A stretch of 64,000 bases of DNA from CALMUP01 sp035327305 (GCA_035327305.1 DAOLDL010000003.1:1-64000), one strand, 5' to 3'; shown: positions 18,113 to 28,489, counted from the first letter of the stretch. Program-made: numbers and translations. Notes: generated from the letters alone by a model not told the origin.

Positions 18113-21100
18113 TTACGGTTGTACAAGCACCCGGATGTACTTTGATGTATCGGTCATGCTGATACCATCCTGCAACTCGGTGGTGGAAAATGCGGTTCTC
18201 AACGGTGTGATATCCTGCCATTGCATGGAAGGTCCGGTCACTTCCGGAGAGCTTTGCACACGGTAGTTTCGCTCCTGAACCGCCTGCCATATGACTTCCA
18301 CTTCGCCCGCCGAGCCGGTCATGGAAATGATTTCCAGATTGGAGTTGCTGTTGGTCGGATCCGTGCCGGCGAGAAACTCCTCGTAATTGGTCATGCCGTC
18401 GCCATCCGAATCAACATGTGGATTCGCACCGGTAATACTGCCGAAGTGGAGGAATTCCCACCAATCCGGCAAGCCGTCACCATCGGTATCCCACGTATCG
18501 AGCATTTTGCCGGACGTGTCCGTCTTGTCGATAATCTTGAGGTATTGAGCATGCTGACCGACGTATGGATTTCCGTTCAGAATCACAACGAAACCGTCAT
18601 TCATAAGCTCGTTATAGGTCTTATCGACGCCCCATATTTCCTGGGTCGGATTTGGCGATACCAGGTCCACGATATTGTAGGAATGTCCGGCGCGGAAGCC
18701 GAACCAGTTTACGCCGGGCGTAACATCCACATTCACGTTGTACGTGTCGAAACGGTTGGTCGAAGCATCAATGTTGTTGTTCACAAACACAAAGACCACA
18801 TCCTGCGAAGCCGCGCTGACACCGGCGGCCTCGAACTTGGCGAACCCGATCATGTCCGGATTCCAGCCGTTGGTACCGGCCAGGAAGTAATTGTTCGGAC
18901 TGCGCAAGGCCGGGGAAGCCAGACGCGCACGCCCGATGCGTTGATAAAACGCATGCAGTGTATTCGCCCAATCCGAGCCGTTGGCGGCAAAGTCACCGGC
19001 AATATTATTCCAAACATTGGTCATGTGGTTGTAGCGTTTGAAGTTTGGAATTGATTTATTGAAGTTTTCCTCGTAGCGGGCAAAATTGTTGCCCGGATCA
19101 ATTCCGCGACCCGTATATTGCGCGGCATCATTCTGAAGTCCGGCTTCCTGGCCGTTAAAGACCATTGGCGCGCCATCAAAACCTGAAACGGTCGCATAAG
19201 CGTATGCAATCCTCCACTGGTTGTCATGCGGCAGGATTTCATCATGAGATGTCAGATTCAACAGCAACGGTGACAACTCAAACGCATTACGACGGTCATC
19301 AAGTTCCTTCCAGATCGGGAATGTCTTGGAGTTTGCGCCTGCGTAGTTGAAATAATTGAAGAAATTATCGCGCCAGAAGAACACGATGTTCTCATTGAGA
19401 ATATCGAAGTGACGAGCGGAACGGTAGCCAACACCATGACGCTTACTGCCGCCTATTTCACGGAAACCATCCAACGATTCCGCCATAAACAGGAAGTCCC
19501 ATTTAACACTGCGCGTGCGGTTGATGGTGTATTCCCAGAATTCATTGGGCAGGCCCTGCGCAAAATCACAACGCAAACCATCGATTCCCTTATACGACTC
19601 GTTCTTGGGAGTTCCTATGGGATGGCCTGATTTTTCCAGCCAATAGATTGGATAATAAGAGAAGTACTGCCAGACTTCGCGGGCATAGACATTCAATGGC
19701 TCCAACCGATCTTCCTCAAACAAGTATCGGTTGTACCAGCGACTGCCCCAGGCGAAGTTTGTGTCCACCGGCGCCTTGGCCACCAGCGCATCGTATACGC
19801 CAAAGTGAAAATCAGCGGCATCCGACCATTTCCCGAAGTCAATGCGATCCGGTGCAACAGCGATATCATTGTTCTGGCCACTTATGTAGTAAGTCGCCTG
19901 TTCATCGTAATTGCCCTTCTTGGAGTACCATTGCGGACGCACAACCCGGATCAGGTCGGAGGCGTTCGTGGCCCAGGCAAACATATCGACGCCCACCTGG
20001 CCGATTTCACAATCCCATGCACTGTGATTAAATGTGCCATCCAACATAACCCCTACGCCGGCGGCATCCATGGCGGCAACAAAAGCCTGAAACTCCGCCA
20101 TGGCATTGGCGTCGGAAGCAGGGTCACCCAGAACGGTATTGACCCGCCAATAATTCTGCACGGCATAGGGACTGCCGGGATCGTATGGCAAGCCGGTGGT
20201 CGGATCCGTTTCGCGGCCATCCGCGCCAATCGGATGAATCGGTTGCAACCACAACATGTTCATGCCCAGATTATTGAAGTAAGCGGTATTGATGACATCC
20301 GGTTTGTTCGTGTTGACGAGATACATATCCTTGAACGTACTGCGACCGGAGAACGTATCGTTGACCGCTTCCGCATAAACCGGATTCAATTCATAGATCG
20401 TATTTTCGCGCGCTTTGCGTGGAGAAACCACAACCGCGCAATCGCGACGCATGCCGTTGTCGGTATAATAGGCATAAGGTCCGCCATTTACGCGATAACG
20501 GGCATTGATGCGGTACGCACCTGTACGATTGACCGGAATCGTTACACTGAACCTTCCACCGCCAATGTCATTCATCGGGTAGGCGCGATAATACGTCGTC
20601 TGGGTGGCTGGCGTAATCAGGCTCCAATCTTCATCTCCGGGCATTACGGCGAAATCGCGCCGGTTCAAGTTTGAGAATAATTCCACATCGGAAACGGTAT
20701 TGCCGACACCGACATTGGGTTCGATGATTACAGTAATGAACTGCTGATCGCCGGCCAATTCATTGATGAAGAAGCGACGAAGTCCGTAATTCGCATCGTT
20801 GGTGCTACCGTTGACCACCGTCCACATTTTCGGACTGCCGCGATCCCAATGCCCATCCAAGTCTTCATCGCGGATGCTTTCAAGCGGTACACGTTGAAAT
20901 TCCATGATGTCCAAATTATTGTCATTGTTCCAAACGAAAGGCCCTTGGGAATGGATACCGCCGCCGTCTGACGTTCCATAGGCAACTGCGGCAATGTATA
21001 CAGCCTCGGGGATATAGCCGAAGGCATCAATCAAATCGATTTCACCTTCGAGGCGGTGATTGGGAGGCGTAGGATTGTTGGCGGCGCTTCCCGTTACATT

Positions 21101-24100
21101 CAACCAGGACTCCCAATTATTCTCACCCTCGCCGGCCAGTATCGGTTTCACCGAGCTGTCAAAAAATGCCAGGCCCGCTTTGTTCCAGCCCGGTAGAGGA
21201 GTCTGGGCATCTCCCAATTCATCCGTGACAAAGATGAAATGGTCATTGGCGCCGGACTGTTCGCTTACACCCCAGGTTGCCACATAAAGGCGCGTGCCAT
21301 TCACCGCCGCCCAGATATACATGTCAGAGCCATGGACCAGATAATGATCGCTGTCCGGCAATCCATCGATGTTAAAGTTGAAATTGGTGACGCCCTGGAC
21401 ATTGGCCTGCCAATCGTTTCCGTTGTTGTTGTCCCACGTTGTGCCCGCGACATCGCGGAATACGAAATCTATCGATGTGGCATTTGTCGGCACCGGAATG
21501 GTGACAACCCAATTGGTGGATACAGGCGTCATATTGGTCTGATAGACCTGTTGCCATGTGCCCAATGTCTTGGCCGAGTGACCGACGTGCATTACAACCG
21601 GGGAAACATTTTTCAAAGGCCCGTCATTCGGCGAATACGTAACGGTCAGCGTTTGACCGCGAATGGCAAGACCGGGTGTCCACTGTGCGACCGATTGCTG
21701 GGTCGGCGGACCGCCGATAGGTTTGCTGTTGGAGTCATAGATATTGTACTTGTAAATATTGCCTTCGAGATAACCAGCGTAGACTTCTTCAAAATTCGTA
21801 AACCCGTCCCCATCAAAGTCGTTCTGGTCATCCCACTGTCCGCTGTAGAATGTGGAATGATTGTAGGGGTTCAATCTGGTCCAGTTTTCGCCGTAATTCG
21901 GGATGAAATCGCGGTTGGTGTCGCCCGGCCATGGAGCATCGGGACCGGGAGCGCCATCGGAGTCGATGAAAGGCATTTCCACATTGTCCGGAATACCGTC
22001 GCCATCGGAGTCGATCGCGTTAATACCGTAAAGATTCATGTTAATCATGCGTGTAATGGTGTTGGTCACACCGGCATCGACACGTACCAATTCAAAGAAG
22101 GAAGGACCATTCACGAAATTGCCCCAAAGCCGGTTCGTTTCCGCACCGCTACCGTCACGGTAAACGACCTCGCCGTTGAATACGTTGGTATACCAACCGG
22201 CATTCCAGGGTAACTCATATCCGTTCCAGTAAAGGCGAATGCTTGATGGCGAGCCGGAAGCTTGAACTGACGTGCGGAAGAACGGGAGTTCAATTTGCGC
22301 ACCTTCCGCGTGATTAAATGTCGCGGACTGTGTATTTGCAAGCACGGTAAACGCACGATTGACAATCGTCGTGTTGATAATTTGACGCGGACTTCCCCAG
22401 TCGGCTTCAGTGGCCACTACCTGCATGGTGTGAACACCGGCGGTCAATCCGTGAATATTGAATTTCCATGAGCCACGAATCAGCTGATGTGCGGTCTGGG
22501 GCGAGCCGCCATTAAGAGCCACAGTTATGCCATAAGCAGTATAATCGGGATTTTCGATGGAAAGAACATGGTCGCCGCGGATGGTACCACCATCGGGAAT
22601 CGAGAGTTCAAGATCCGGTCCGCGTGTATCCACGTAAATGACCTTGGGAAATGTATTGAAGCGGGCGGGAACGCCGGCGCCTTCGTTGAAGGCGCGGACT
22701 TTCACCACGTTCAATCCTTCGGGGACATTTGTGGCATTGATGGAGAAGCTCATGGTCCAGTTGGTGGAATTCACCTGGTTCATCCGTTCATACCGGCCAC
22801 TGACAATATCGATGCCCGTGCTGTAAAAATTGGTCGGCGTCAGTTTCGCATTTCCCAGGCCCCACTTCAGCATGACGGAATCTACATTTCCACCATCCGG
22901 CCGGAATGTTACATCGACCGTTACATTGGTGGAGCGAATGTGCGTAATCTGGCGTGGTTTATCCGGTGCGTGAATTCCGCCGGGAACGATCCAGTTCATG
23001 GTACCGGCCGGGTTTCCATTGTCGCGGAATGTGACATTGCCGTCTTCCGCCACCTTGGGAGCGTAATAGGCCCAACCCTGGCCGTTGTTGCCGGGTACTG
23101 TTACGTTGACTTTTGGCGTGCCGCCATCGTTGTATACCGTAATATCACCGGCGCGCCCGGTGTAATCCTTGAGAACGGTGCCTACCGGGAAGGAAACGGT
23201 AATACCGTTACGGGTCTGGTTGTTGCCGGAATCATTCAGCACAACAAGCAACAAACCTTCACCTGTATTGGGCGATCCGTTACTGTTCAAGTCATCAAAT
23301 CGCTCGTATGCAAAAAAATCGTTTTCTCCCCATCGATCCCATTCACGTCCGCGAGCGAAATTCTGGTGAACGAAAACCATATTTCGAACATCCTGAAACT
23401 GATCGCCAAGCGCCTGGCTGTCATATCCGGGACGCATCCAAGTGCGGTTGTTATGATCAGCCCACGTCAAATTGTTGCCGGTGAAATACACCATCGGGTA
23501 ACCGATATGGCCGAGGATGTATGCGTAGGCCAGATTGATTTTGTTCGGTCCGGCTTCATCATGACCCCAGGCATACGTAATACCCAATTCAGGTTGTATA
23601 CCGCCGCCGCCCATCACCAGGCCGCCGAGATTGCCGTTGCTGAACGCGTCGTAAAGCTTCTGCTTCAGCGGATAATCGATAAATCGCATGGGATTGCGGG
23701 TATTCCCGGCAATGCCCTGCCCCATATCGCCATACCAGTAATTCAGTTCACCTTGATAACTCAAGATTTCCGCAAAAATCAAAAGATCATCGCGCAAAAC
23801 ATAGTTGGCGAACATGGTGTCGCGCACATCGTCGGTGCCATCGCGACCACGACGTTGGTCAAAATTCCATTGCGCTTCGTGCAACCAGCCATTTCCGGGC
23901 CATCCGAAAAACTCAAAATCAACATGCTTGGCGGCATCCAGACGCAGACCGTCAAAATCCACCATGTTACCCAGCCACACAATCCACCGGTCCAAGTACT
24001 TGGCCGCGTTTTCTGCTTCATAACCGCTGGGATAATAAGGGTATTTGCTGTACTGGCCGCGATGACGAAGGAACGAGACACCATCCACAAAATTCCATCC

Positions 24101-24730
24101 GGGTGTATTACTGCCACCGGTGAAACGTTTGGGAAGCGGATTGCGCGGGCTGTCTTCCGTGCGAATATCAATCAGTGTTACCAACTCCTGCCACAGCGTG
24201 CCACCGAATCCGTTGCCGGGTGACCATTGGTCCATGCGAGGACCACGACGGTAATTCAATGTATTGGCATGACCGGGCGCCCACTCAACGTGGAAATCTT
24301 CCGGTGCCATGCCGGGATAGTAACGAAAATCCGGCCCGTTGCCATTGTGGTTCATCAAAACGTCAGGAATGATTTTCAGGTCGATCTGATGTGCATTGCG
24401 CACCATTTGACGCAGTTGGCCAAGATCACCGTAGCGTGTGGCATAGGAGCCACGTTGTGGAATTTGCCCCAGATCGAAGCGGTCATAAAGATTGTAACCG
24501 ACATTACCCCATTTGGTGCCTTTGCCGGTTGGGCCTTTGTTCGGAGAAGGAATCCAAATACTGTCGTACCAGAATTCGCCCACTTCCGGAAGGCGGCGGT
24601 AAATTTCCTCCCATTCCGTTTCAAACCATTGAATCATCACCTCGGATTTCGCTTCTTCCGAAGAAAAAAAAGCGCAAAGCGCCAATGCCAAAACACTCAC
24701 CCGCAACTTGAATTTATTGAACGCGTACAT
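18113..24730 (-). CDS. giant secreted protein with two GH13 alpha-amylase domains, CBM25-like domain and TSP3-type calcium repeats
   Basis: Exported alpha-glucan-degrading protein of 2205 residues. A signal peptide (LRVSVLALALCAFFSSEEAKSE) precedes a first GH13 barrel (about 35-550) with all four conserved regions: DVLMNH, GLRLDAAKHV (nucleophile Asp), FAEIL (acid/base Glu), WGHDE. Beta-sandwich segments follow, then a DSDGDGIPD calcium-type repeat, a starch-binding segment ending WDNNNGNDWQ (CBM25/53-like), and a second GH13 barrel (about 1490-2000) with DGTFNHS, GLRCDFAQG, FMAESL and TSHDE. The C-terminus carries DTDGDGLPDWWE and DSDGDGMTNYEEFLAGTDP repeats plus a short beta domain. I start at 24730: the ATG before the signal peptide, with AGGTG upstream; 35 more codons are open upstream. 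It stands alone with its own terminator. Confidence 0.93.
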   Translation of the reverse strand: MYAFNKFKLRVSVLALALCAFFSSEEAKSEVMIQWFETEWEEIYRRLPEVGEFWYDSIWIPSPNKGPTGKGTKWGNVGYNLYDRFDLGQIPQRGSYATRYGDLGQLRQMVRNAHQIDLKIIPDVLMNHNGNGPDFRYYPGMAPEDFHVEWAPGHANTLNYRRGPRMDQWSPGNGFGGTLWQELVTLIDIRTEDSPRNPLPKRFTGGSNTPGWNFVDGVSFLRHRGQYSKYPYYPSGYEAENAAKYLDRWIVWLGNMVDFDGLRLDAAKHVDFEFFGWPGNGWLHEAQWNFDQRRGRDGTDDVRDTMFANYVLRDDLLIFAEILSYQGELNYWYGDMGQGIAGNTRNPMRFIDYPLKQKLYDAFSNGNLGGLVMGGGGIQPELGITYAWGHDEAGPNKINLAYAYILGHIGYPMVYFTGNNLTWADHNNRTWMRPGYDSQALGDQFQDVRNMVFVHQNFARGREWDRWGENDFFAYERFDDLNSNGSPNTGEGLLLVVLNDSGNNQTRNGITVSFPVGTVLKDYTGRAGDITVYNDGGTPKVNVTVPGNNGQGWAYYAPKVAEDGNVTFRDNGNPAGTMNWIVPGGIHAPDKPRQITHIRSTNVTVDVTFRPDGGNVDSVMLKWGLGNAKLTPTNFYSTGIDIVSGRYERMNQVNSTNWTMSFSINATNVPEGLNVVKVRAFNEGAGVPARFNTFPKVIYVDTRGPDLELSIPDGGTIRGDHVLSIENPDYTAYGITVALNGGSPQTAHQLIRGSWKFNIHGLTAGVHTMQVVATEADWGSPRQIINTTIVNRAFTVLANTQSATFNHAEGAQIELPFFRTSVQASGSPSSIRLYWNGYELPWNAGWYTNVFNGEVVYRDGSGAETNRLWGNFVNGPSFFELVRVDAGVTNTITRMINMNLYGINAIDSDGDGIPDNVEMPFIDSDGAPGPDAPWPGDTNRDFIPNYGENWTRLNPYNHSTFYSGQWDDQNDFDGDGFTNFEEVYAGYLEGNIYKYNIYDSNSKPIGGPPTQQSVAQWTPGLAIRGQTLTVTYSPNDGPLKNVSPVVMHVGHSAKTLGTWQQVYQTNMTPVSTNWVVTIPVPTNATSIDFVFRDVAGTTWDNNNGNDWQANVQGVTNFNFNIDGLPDSDHYLVHGSDMYIWAAVNGTRLYVATWGVSEQSGANDHFIFVTDELGDAQTPLPGWNKAGLAFFDSSVKPILAGEGENNWESWLNVTGSAANNPTPPNHRLEGEIDLIDAFGYIPEAVYIAAVAYGTSDGGGIHSQGPFVWNNDNNLDIMEFQRVPLESIRDEDLDGHWDRGSPKMWTVVNGSTNDANYGLRRFFINELAGDQQFITVIIEPNVGVGNTVSDVELFSNLNRRDFAVMPGDEDWSLITPATQTTYYRAYPMNDIGGGRFSVTIPVNRTGAYRINARYRVNGGPYAYYTDNGMRRDCAVVVSPRKARENTIYELNPVYAEAVNDTFSGRSTFKDMYLVNTNKPDVINTAYFNNLGMNMLWLQPIHPIGADGRETDPTTGLPYDPGSPYAVQNYWRVNTVLGDPASDANAMAEFQAFVAAMDAAGVGVMLDGTFNHSAWDCEIGQVGVDMFAWATNASDLIRVVRPQWYSKKGNYDEQATYYISGQNNDIAVAPDRIDFGKWSDAADFHFGVYDALVAKAPVDTNFAWGSRWYNRYLFEEDRLEPLNVYAREVWQYFSYYPIYWLEKSGHPIGTPKNESYKGIDGLRCDFAQGLPNEFWEYTINRTRSVKWDFLFMAESLDGFREIGGSKRHGVGYRSARHFDILNENIVFFWRDNFFNYFNYAGANSKTFPIWKELDDRRNAFELSPLLLNLTSHDEILPHDNQWRIAYAYATVSGFDGAPMVFNGQEAGLQNDAAQYTGRGIDPGNNFARYEENFNKSIPNFKRYNHMTNVWNNIAGDFAANGSDWANTLHAFYQRIGRARLASPALRSPNNYFLAGTNGWNPDMIGFAKFEAAGVSAASQDVVFVFVNNNIDASTNRFDTYNVNVDVTPGVNWFGFRAGHSYNIVDLVSPNPTQEIWGVDKTYNELMNDGFVVILNGNPYVGQHAQYLKIIDKTDTSGKMLDTWDTDGDGLPDWWEFLHFGSITGANPHVDSDGDGMTNYEEFLAGTDPTNSNSNLEIISMTGSAGEVEVIWQAVQERNYRVQSSPEVTGPSMQWQDITPLRTAFSTTELQDGISMTDTSKYIRVLVQP

Positions 24731-25026
24731 GTTACACCTGTCTACCACGAAGGCTTGTTGGGTTAAAATCACGGTATATTTAAACCGTTTTAGCAATGTA
24801 TGCGTTTGACTCACATTTGTTAAGGAATATTTCAACTTTCATTGTGATTTCTGTTTTTGCTTGATCATGATAGAGTTGTGATTAAATCGACAAACCATTC
24901 TGCAACTTGGGAAATCAAGGGTTGCACTCCAGTAACAATCGTTGCAAAATGCCACGCGACACCCGGATACGCGTTTCGATCATTCGAGACGCGACAGGGT
25001 AATTTTGTTTTTAGGAGTAATTGGTT

Positions 25027-26406
25027 ATGGCGGAAATAACTATAGAAAACGCACCTCGCAAGGCTCGCGAACATTACGATAAAGGTTTTGCCGCCATGGA
25101 GCGGGGCAATCTGGATTATGCGATCGATATGTTCAATCTATCGCTTGAAATTTGTCCGCAACTGCTTAAATCCCGCAAATTTCTACGCGCCGCGCAAGTG
25201 AAACGCTTCAAGACAAAAGGCGCCAGCTCTCTTCAAAAAGCGCTCATCCCAGTAAAGGCCGCCGGCAAAACGATGAAAGCGCAGTCCGCACTTAAGAAGG
25301 AGCCGCTTAATGCTCTTAAAGTGACGGAGGAGTTGCTTGCCCTGGATCCTTTCAATACTTCGTTTGTTAATTTGAATGTGCAGGCCGCTATTGGATCCGG
25401 CATGCCGGAGGCCGCCGTCCTTACGTTGGAAGTCGCCAAGGAAGGAAATCCTTCGGACATCAAACTACTGCGCCAGTTGGCATCGTTATACCAGGAAGTC
25501 GATCGCCTGCACGATGCCCGTGTTCTTTACGAAGAGATTGCAAGGCTGGCTCCCAATGATCCCCAATCAATCAAGCAACTGAAAGATGCGACCGCGCTCG
25601 ACTCCATGCAACGTGGTCGCTGGGGCGAAGAAGGTGATTTCCGCGGCAAGATGAAGGACAACAAGGAAGCAGTTCTTCTCGAACAGCAGAACAAGGCGGT
25701 CAAGAGTTCGCGTGACATCGACATTCTGATTGATGAAAACATCAAGAAAATCGAAGCCGAACCGCAGAATATCAATTATCGTCGCGCTCTCGCCGATTTG
25801 TACGTCAAAGCGGATCGATTCGATGAAGCATTGGAAACATTAAAACAGGCTCATGAAGTCACCGGTGGCGCCGATCCGCAAATCGACCGGGCCATCAGCA
25901 GTACCTATATCAAAAAACTCGACTTTGAAATCGCGCAATTTGAAGCCGCCGGCGATACGGAACATGCAACCGCCTGGAAAAAAGAAAAGGATGACTTCAT
26001 GTTCGACGATGCTCGTGACAAAGTCGAACGCTACCCCAACGATCTTCTGTTCCGATTTGATCTGGGCGTGTTGCATTACGATCGCGGCGAAGTAAATGAA
26101 GCGATTCAGCAATTCCAGCTCGCACAACGCAATCCGCAACGTCGTATCCGCGCCTTGTTTTACCTCGGCCTTTGCTTCAAGCAAAAAGGACAGTTGGACA
26201 TCGCGCTGGAGCAATTACAGAAAGCGGCATCCGAACTCCTGGTCATGGACGACACCAAAAAGGATATTCTGTACGAATTGGGCGAGCTATCAGAGCAGAT
26301 GGGCAACAAGGAAAAGGCGCTCGCTTACTTCAAGGAAATCTACGGCGTCGATATTTCCTATCGCGATGTCGCCGCAAAAATGGAATCCTTCTACAAAAAG
26401 CAATGA
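25027..26406 (+). CDS. tetratricopeptide-repeat protein
   Basis: Protein of 459 residues built mainly of TPR-type helix pairs (for example AREHYDKGFAAMERGNLDYA near residue 15, RALADLYVKADRFDEALET near 260, FRFDLGVLHYDRGEVNEAI near 345). There is no signal peptide or membrane segment, so it is probably a cytoplasmic scaffold. An AGGAG ribosome-binding site lies 9 nt before the ATG at 25027; the in-frame TTG at 25021 is less likely. The stop overlaps the next start as ATGA, so translation with the EEP lipoprotein is coupled. TPR proteins mediate protein-protein contacts; the partner is unknown. Confidence 0.88.
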   Translation: MAEITIENAPRKAREHYDKGFAAMERGNLDYAIDMFNLSLEICPQLLKSRKFLRAAQVKRFKTKGASSLQKALIPVKAAGKTMKAQSALKKEPLNALKVTEELLALDPFNTSFVNLNVQAAIGSGMPEAAVLTLEVAKEGNPSDIKLLRQLASLYQEVDRLHDARVLYEEIARLAPNDPQSIKQLKDATALDSMQRGRWGEEGDFRGKMKDNKEAVLLEQQNKAVKSSRDIDILIDENIKKIEAEPQNINYRRALADLYVKADRFDEALETLKQAHEVTGGADPQIDRAISSTYIKKLDFEIAQFEAAGDTEHATAWKKEKDDFMFDDARDKVERYPNDLLFRFDLGVLHYDRGEVNEAIQQFQLAQRNPQRRIRALFYLGLCFKQKGQLDIALEQLQKAASELLVMDDTKKDILYELGELSEQMGNKEKALAYFKEIYGVDISYRDVAAKMESFYKKQ

Positions 26407-27350
26407 CCGACCGCATGGCGATGGCGTCTGTTCGCACAGCCGTTACCTTATCCGTTTTGTGCCTTTTTCTGGCGTGCCTGTCATGCTCGCGTGAGCGCCA
26501 AGCCCCACCCTACTTCGGAACTCCGACCCGCGGGGAATTTTCGGTCATGTCATACAATCTGCTTCATTTCCGGTATATGGATCGAAACCGCGACGGACAG
26601 ATGAACAATTTTAAACCGGCTGATGAAATCGCGGCATTGGTTGATATTGTCAAACTCTCCAATCCCGACATTCTGGCCGTCCAGGAACTGGGTGATGCCG
26701 CTTCAGCGCTCCGCCTTCAGCAAACATTACGTGATGCAGGACTTCACTATCCCCACCTGGATCATCTATCCGGACCCAATCCGCATACATCCCTGGGCAT
26801 ATTGAGCCGCCTGCCCATTGTGAATTCAATACCGCTGACCAATTTATTTTACAGTATCCAAGGCCGAAACCTCGTTGTGCAACGAGGTTTTCAACAGGTG
26901 GATATCCGATTGCCTGATGATAAAGTCATCCGGGTCGTCAATCTCCACTTGAAGTCAAAAGTGTTTCACGAGGCAGGTCAGACGGAAATGAGACGCAACG
27001 AAGCAAGGATTCTGGCCACCCATATCAGAAAATTTCAACGTGAAAACCCAGACATGCCGTTGATCGTCTGCGGCGATTTCAACGACAATCACAATTCCGC
27101 AGCCATGCGCGAATTATTGGGAAGAGATGACACGGATCTGCAGTTTCTGCCACTGGTGGATCGCGATGGAGATGGATGGACCCACTTTTTTGGACGCGAC
27201 CACATTTACTCGCGTATAGATTACATTTTAGTCAATTCGGCCATGAAGCAGAGGTGGGTCGAGAGCAAGTCCGGAATAGTACGCGACAACCGCACGTACA
27301 AGGCTTCGGATCATCGCCCTATCTTCGCCACCTTTAACGCGACAAACTGA
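26403..27350 (+). CDS. endonuclease/exonuclease/phosphatase (EEP) family lipoprotein
   Basis: Exported metal-dependent phosphoesterase of 315 residues. A hydrophobic N-terminus ends in LACLSCS, a probable but imperfect lipobox. The EEP fold signatures follow: MSYNLLHF, AVQELGD (metal Glu), VCGDFND and a final SDHRPIF (catalytic His). Substrates in the family range from DNA to phospholipids and inositol phosphates; the export signal makes extracellular DNA or a phosphoester nutrient plausible. The ATG at 26403 overlaps the TPR gene stop; a longer open frame upstream overlaps that gene and is not coding. It converges with the next small lipoprotein gene, sharing 17 nt. Confidence 0.87.
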   Translation: MTDRMAMASVRTAVTLSVLCLFLACLSCSRERQAPPYFGTPTRGEFSVMSYNLLHFRYMDRNRDGQMNNFKPADEIAALVDIVKLSNPDILAVQELGDAASALRLQQTLRDAGLHYPHLDHLSGPNPHTSLGILSRLPIVNSIPLTNLFYSIQGRNLVVQRGFQQVDIRLPDDKVIRVVNLHLKSKVFHEAGQTEMRRNEARILATHIRKFQRENPDMPLIVCGDFNDNHNSAAMRELLGRDDTDLQFLPLVDRDGDGWTHFFGRDHIYSRIDYILVNSAMKQRWVESKSGIVRDNRTYKASDHRPIFATFNATN

Positions 27351-27678
27351 CCGCCGGATTGATTTGCAGGCGGTAAAAACGCTCTTCGCCGGGAGGTACC
27401 CGGTCCGTGTACGTCAATGTACGGCCGGTTCCCCGGATATAATCGAATCCCGGCAACACCTTCCAGGGCGATCTCGCACTGCGGGTGTGGTTGTACAGTA
27501 CCGTGTAGGCAAAATCAGGGTCGGATTCCCATGACAGTGACACAACATCGGCCGAGCGGGTCACAAAAAGACGTGTTTTACTTAATGGAACATCTTCCAA
27601 CGTTACGCGTTGTTTGGCGCATCCGCACGCCACAATACCGGCCAGAACAACCAACAACAAAAATTTGCCCGCGTTCAT
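27334..27678 (-). CDS. small lipoprotein with fibronectin III-like segment
   Basis: Predicted lipoprotein of 114 residues. The signal LLLVVLAGIVACGCAK contains an acceptable lipobox (I-V-A-C). The mature part has beta-strand and Trp/Tyr pattern (SLSWESDP, YTVLYNHT, TYTDRVPPGEERFYRLQ) reminiscent of a single fibronectin type III module, which is a resemblance only. It lies 28 nt downstream of the 260-residue secreted protein on the same strand and may share its transcript. The 3' end overlaps the convergent EEP gene by 17 nt. Function unknown. Confidence 0.72.
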   Translation of the reverse strand: MNAGKFLLLVVLAGIVACGCAKQRVTLEDVPLSKTRLFVTRSADVVSLSWESDPDFAYTVLYNHTRSARSPWKVLPGFDYIRGTGRTLTYTDRVPPGEERFYRLQINPAVSLSR

Positions 27679-27706
27679 ATCGGTGTAAATGCGCGTTTTG
27701 TCGCAA

Positions 27707-28489
27707 TCACTTGATCGGATGAGCTTCAGACTCGACTGCGTCGTCAGGTTTCACGGCTGTTGATTTTTCAAGCGACTCGACCAGATTATCGAGATCATTG
27801 ATGATTTCTTCGGAAGATGCCGGTGTTGTGGTCCGCACCGTGGGATACAAATCAGAGGGGCGTTCAACCGGCGCAACCGGAGGCAATGTCGTTGAAGAAG
27901 GATTCAGCGATTCACGAGTTGTCCGCACCGGCGCCGGTTGATAGATGGATGCATCTCCGCCGCGCAATGGACCGGTCTGGTCATACCAGCTTGAACGTCG
28001 CAATGGCGCGGCTTCATCCTCAAGCGTTAAATTGTAGCGTTTGGAAAACCATCTCCACTCATTTCTGTTCCACTTAAAGATGCGCCCGAATTCATTAACC
28101 AGGTTGGCATTATCCAATTGGCGAATGTAAACCAGTTCAGGCACCCAGGCCAGGGCTTCGCGAATGGAAGCCGGCAAGAGGTCATCGCCACCGATCAGGA
28201 CTGCGCGGGTGGGAGATTTTTTCAGAAAGCTCAACTCACGCAGATCATGCATACCCAATTGCACCCATGAGTTGCCGTCCCAGCCATGAATCAGCGGGTT
28301 TAGCGTCGTTGCGTCCCCTTGATAAGAAATCAGCACGGACGGACGCTTGTCGATTACATCAAACATGACCTGCATCACGGAAAAACGTGATGGCGCTACA
28401 ATCAATGTAAAGTCGCGCCCGCGGGCAAACGTTTCCGGCACGGCAACCATGCCAAGCAACCCCAACGTCATGATCAATGTCTTCTTCAT
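27707..28489 (-). CDS. secreted protein of unknown function
   Basis: 260 residues with a clear signal peptide (MKKTLIMTLGLLGMVAVPETFARG). The mature N-terminal half is alternating beta/alpha (FTLIVAPSRFSVMQVMFDVI, RPSVLISYQG, TRAVLIGGDDLLP), resembling a receptor-like or nucleotide-free Rossmann arrangement; I do not recognise the family. The C-terminal third is Pro/Thr/Ser-rich and acidic, ending KPDDAVESEAHPIK, probably disordered. AAGGAA lies 6-7 nt before the ATG. It is first in a likely two-gene unit with the small lipoprotein and is divergent from the methyltransferase operon. Confidence 0.75.
   Translation of the reverse strand: MKKTLIMTLGLLGMVAVPETFARGRDFTLIVAPSRFSVMQVMFDVIDKRPSVLISYQGDATTLNPLIHGWDGNSWVQLGMHDLRELSFLKKSPTRAVLIGGDDLLPASIREALAWVPELVYIRQLDNANLVNEFGRIFKWNRNEWRWFSKRYNLTLEDEAAPLRRSSWYDQTGPLRGGDASIYQPAPVRTTRESLNPSSTTLPPVAPVERPSDLYPTVRTTTPASSEEIINDLDNLVESLEKSTAVKPDDAVESEAHPIK

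Noticed and set aside
22487..24223. 578-codon open frame on the plus strand inside the giant amylase gene (also 21239-22213 and 19805-20674)
   Set aside because: These lie antisense to the GH13 gene, whose motifs are unambiguous; their translations are rich in Val/Ile/His/Arg without domain patterns, as expected from the complement of a long gene.
26172..26402. Upstream extension of the EEP lipoprotein frame
   Set aside because: It lies within the TPR gene in another frame; the signal peptide starts at the overlapping ATG at 26403.
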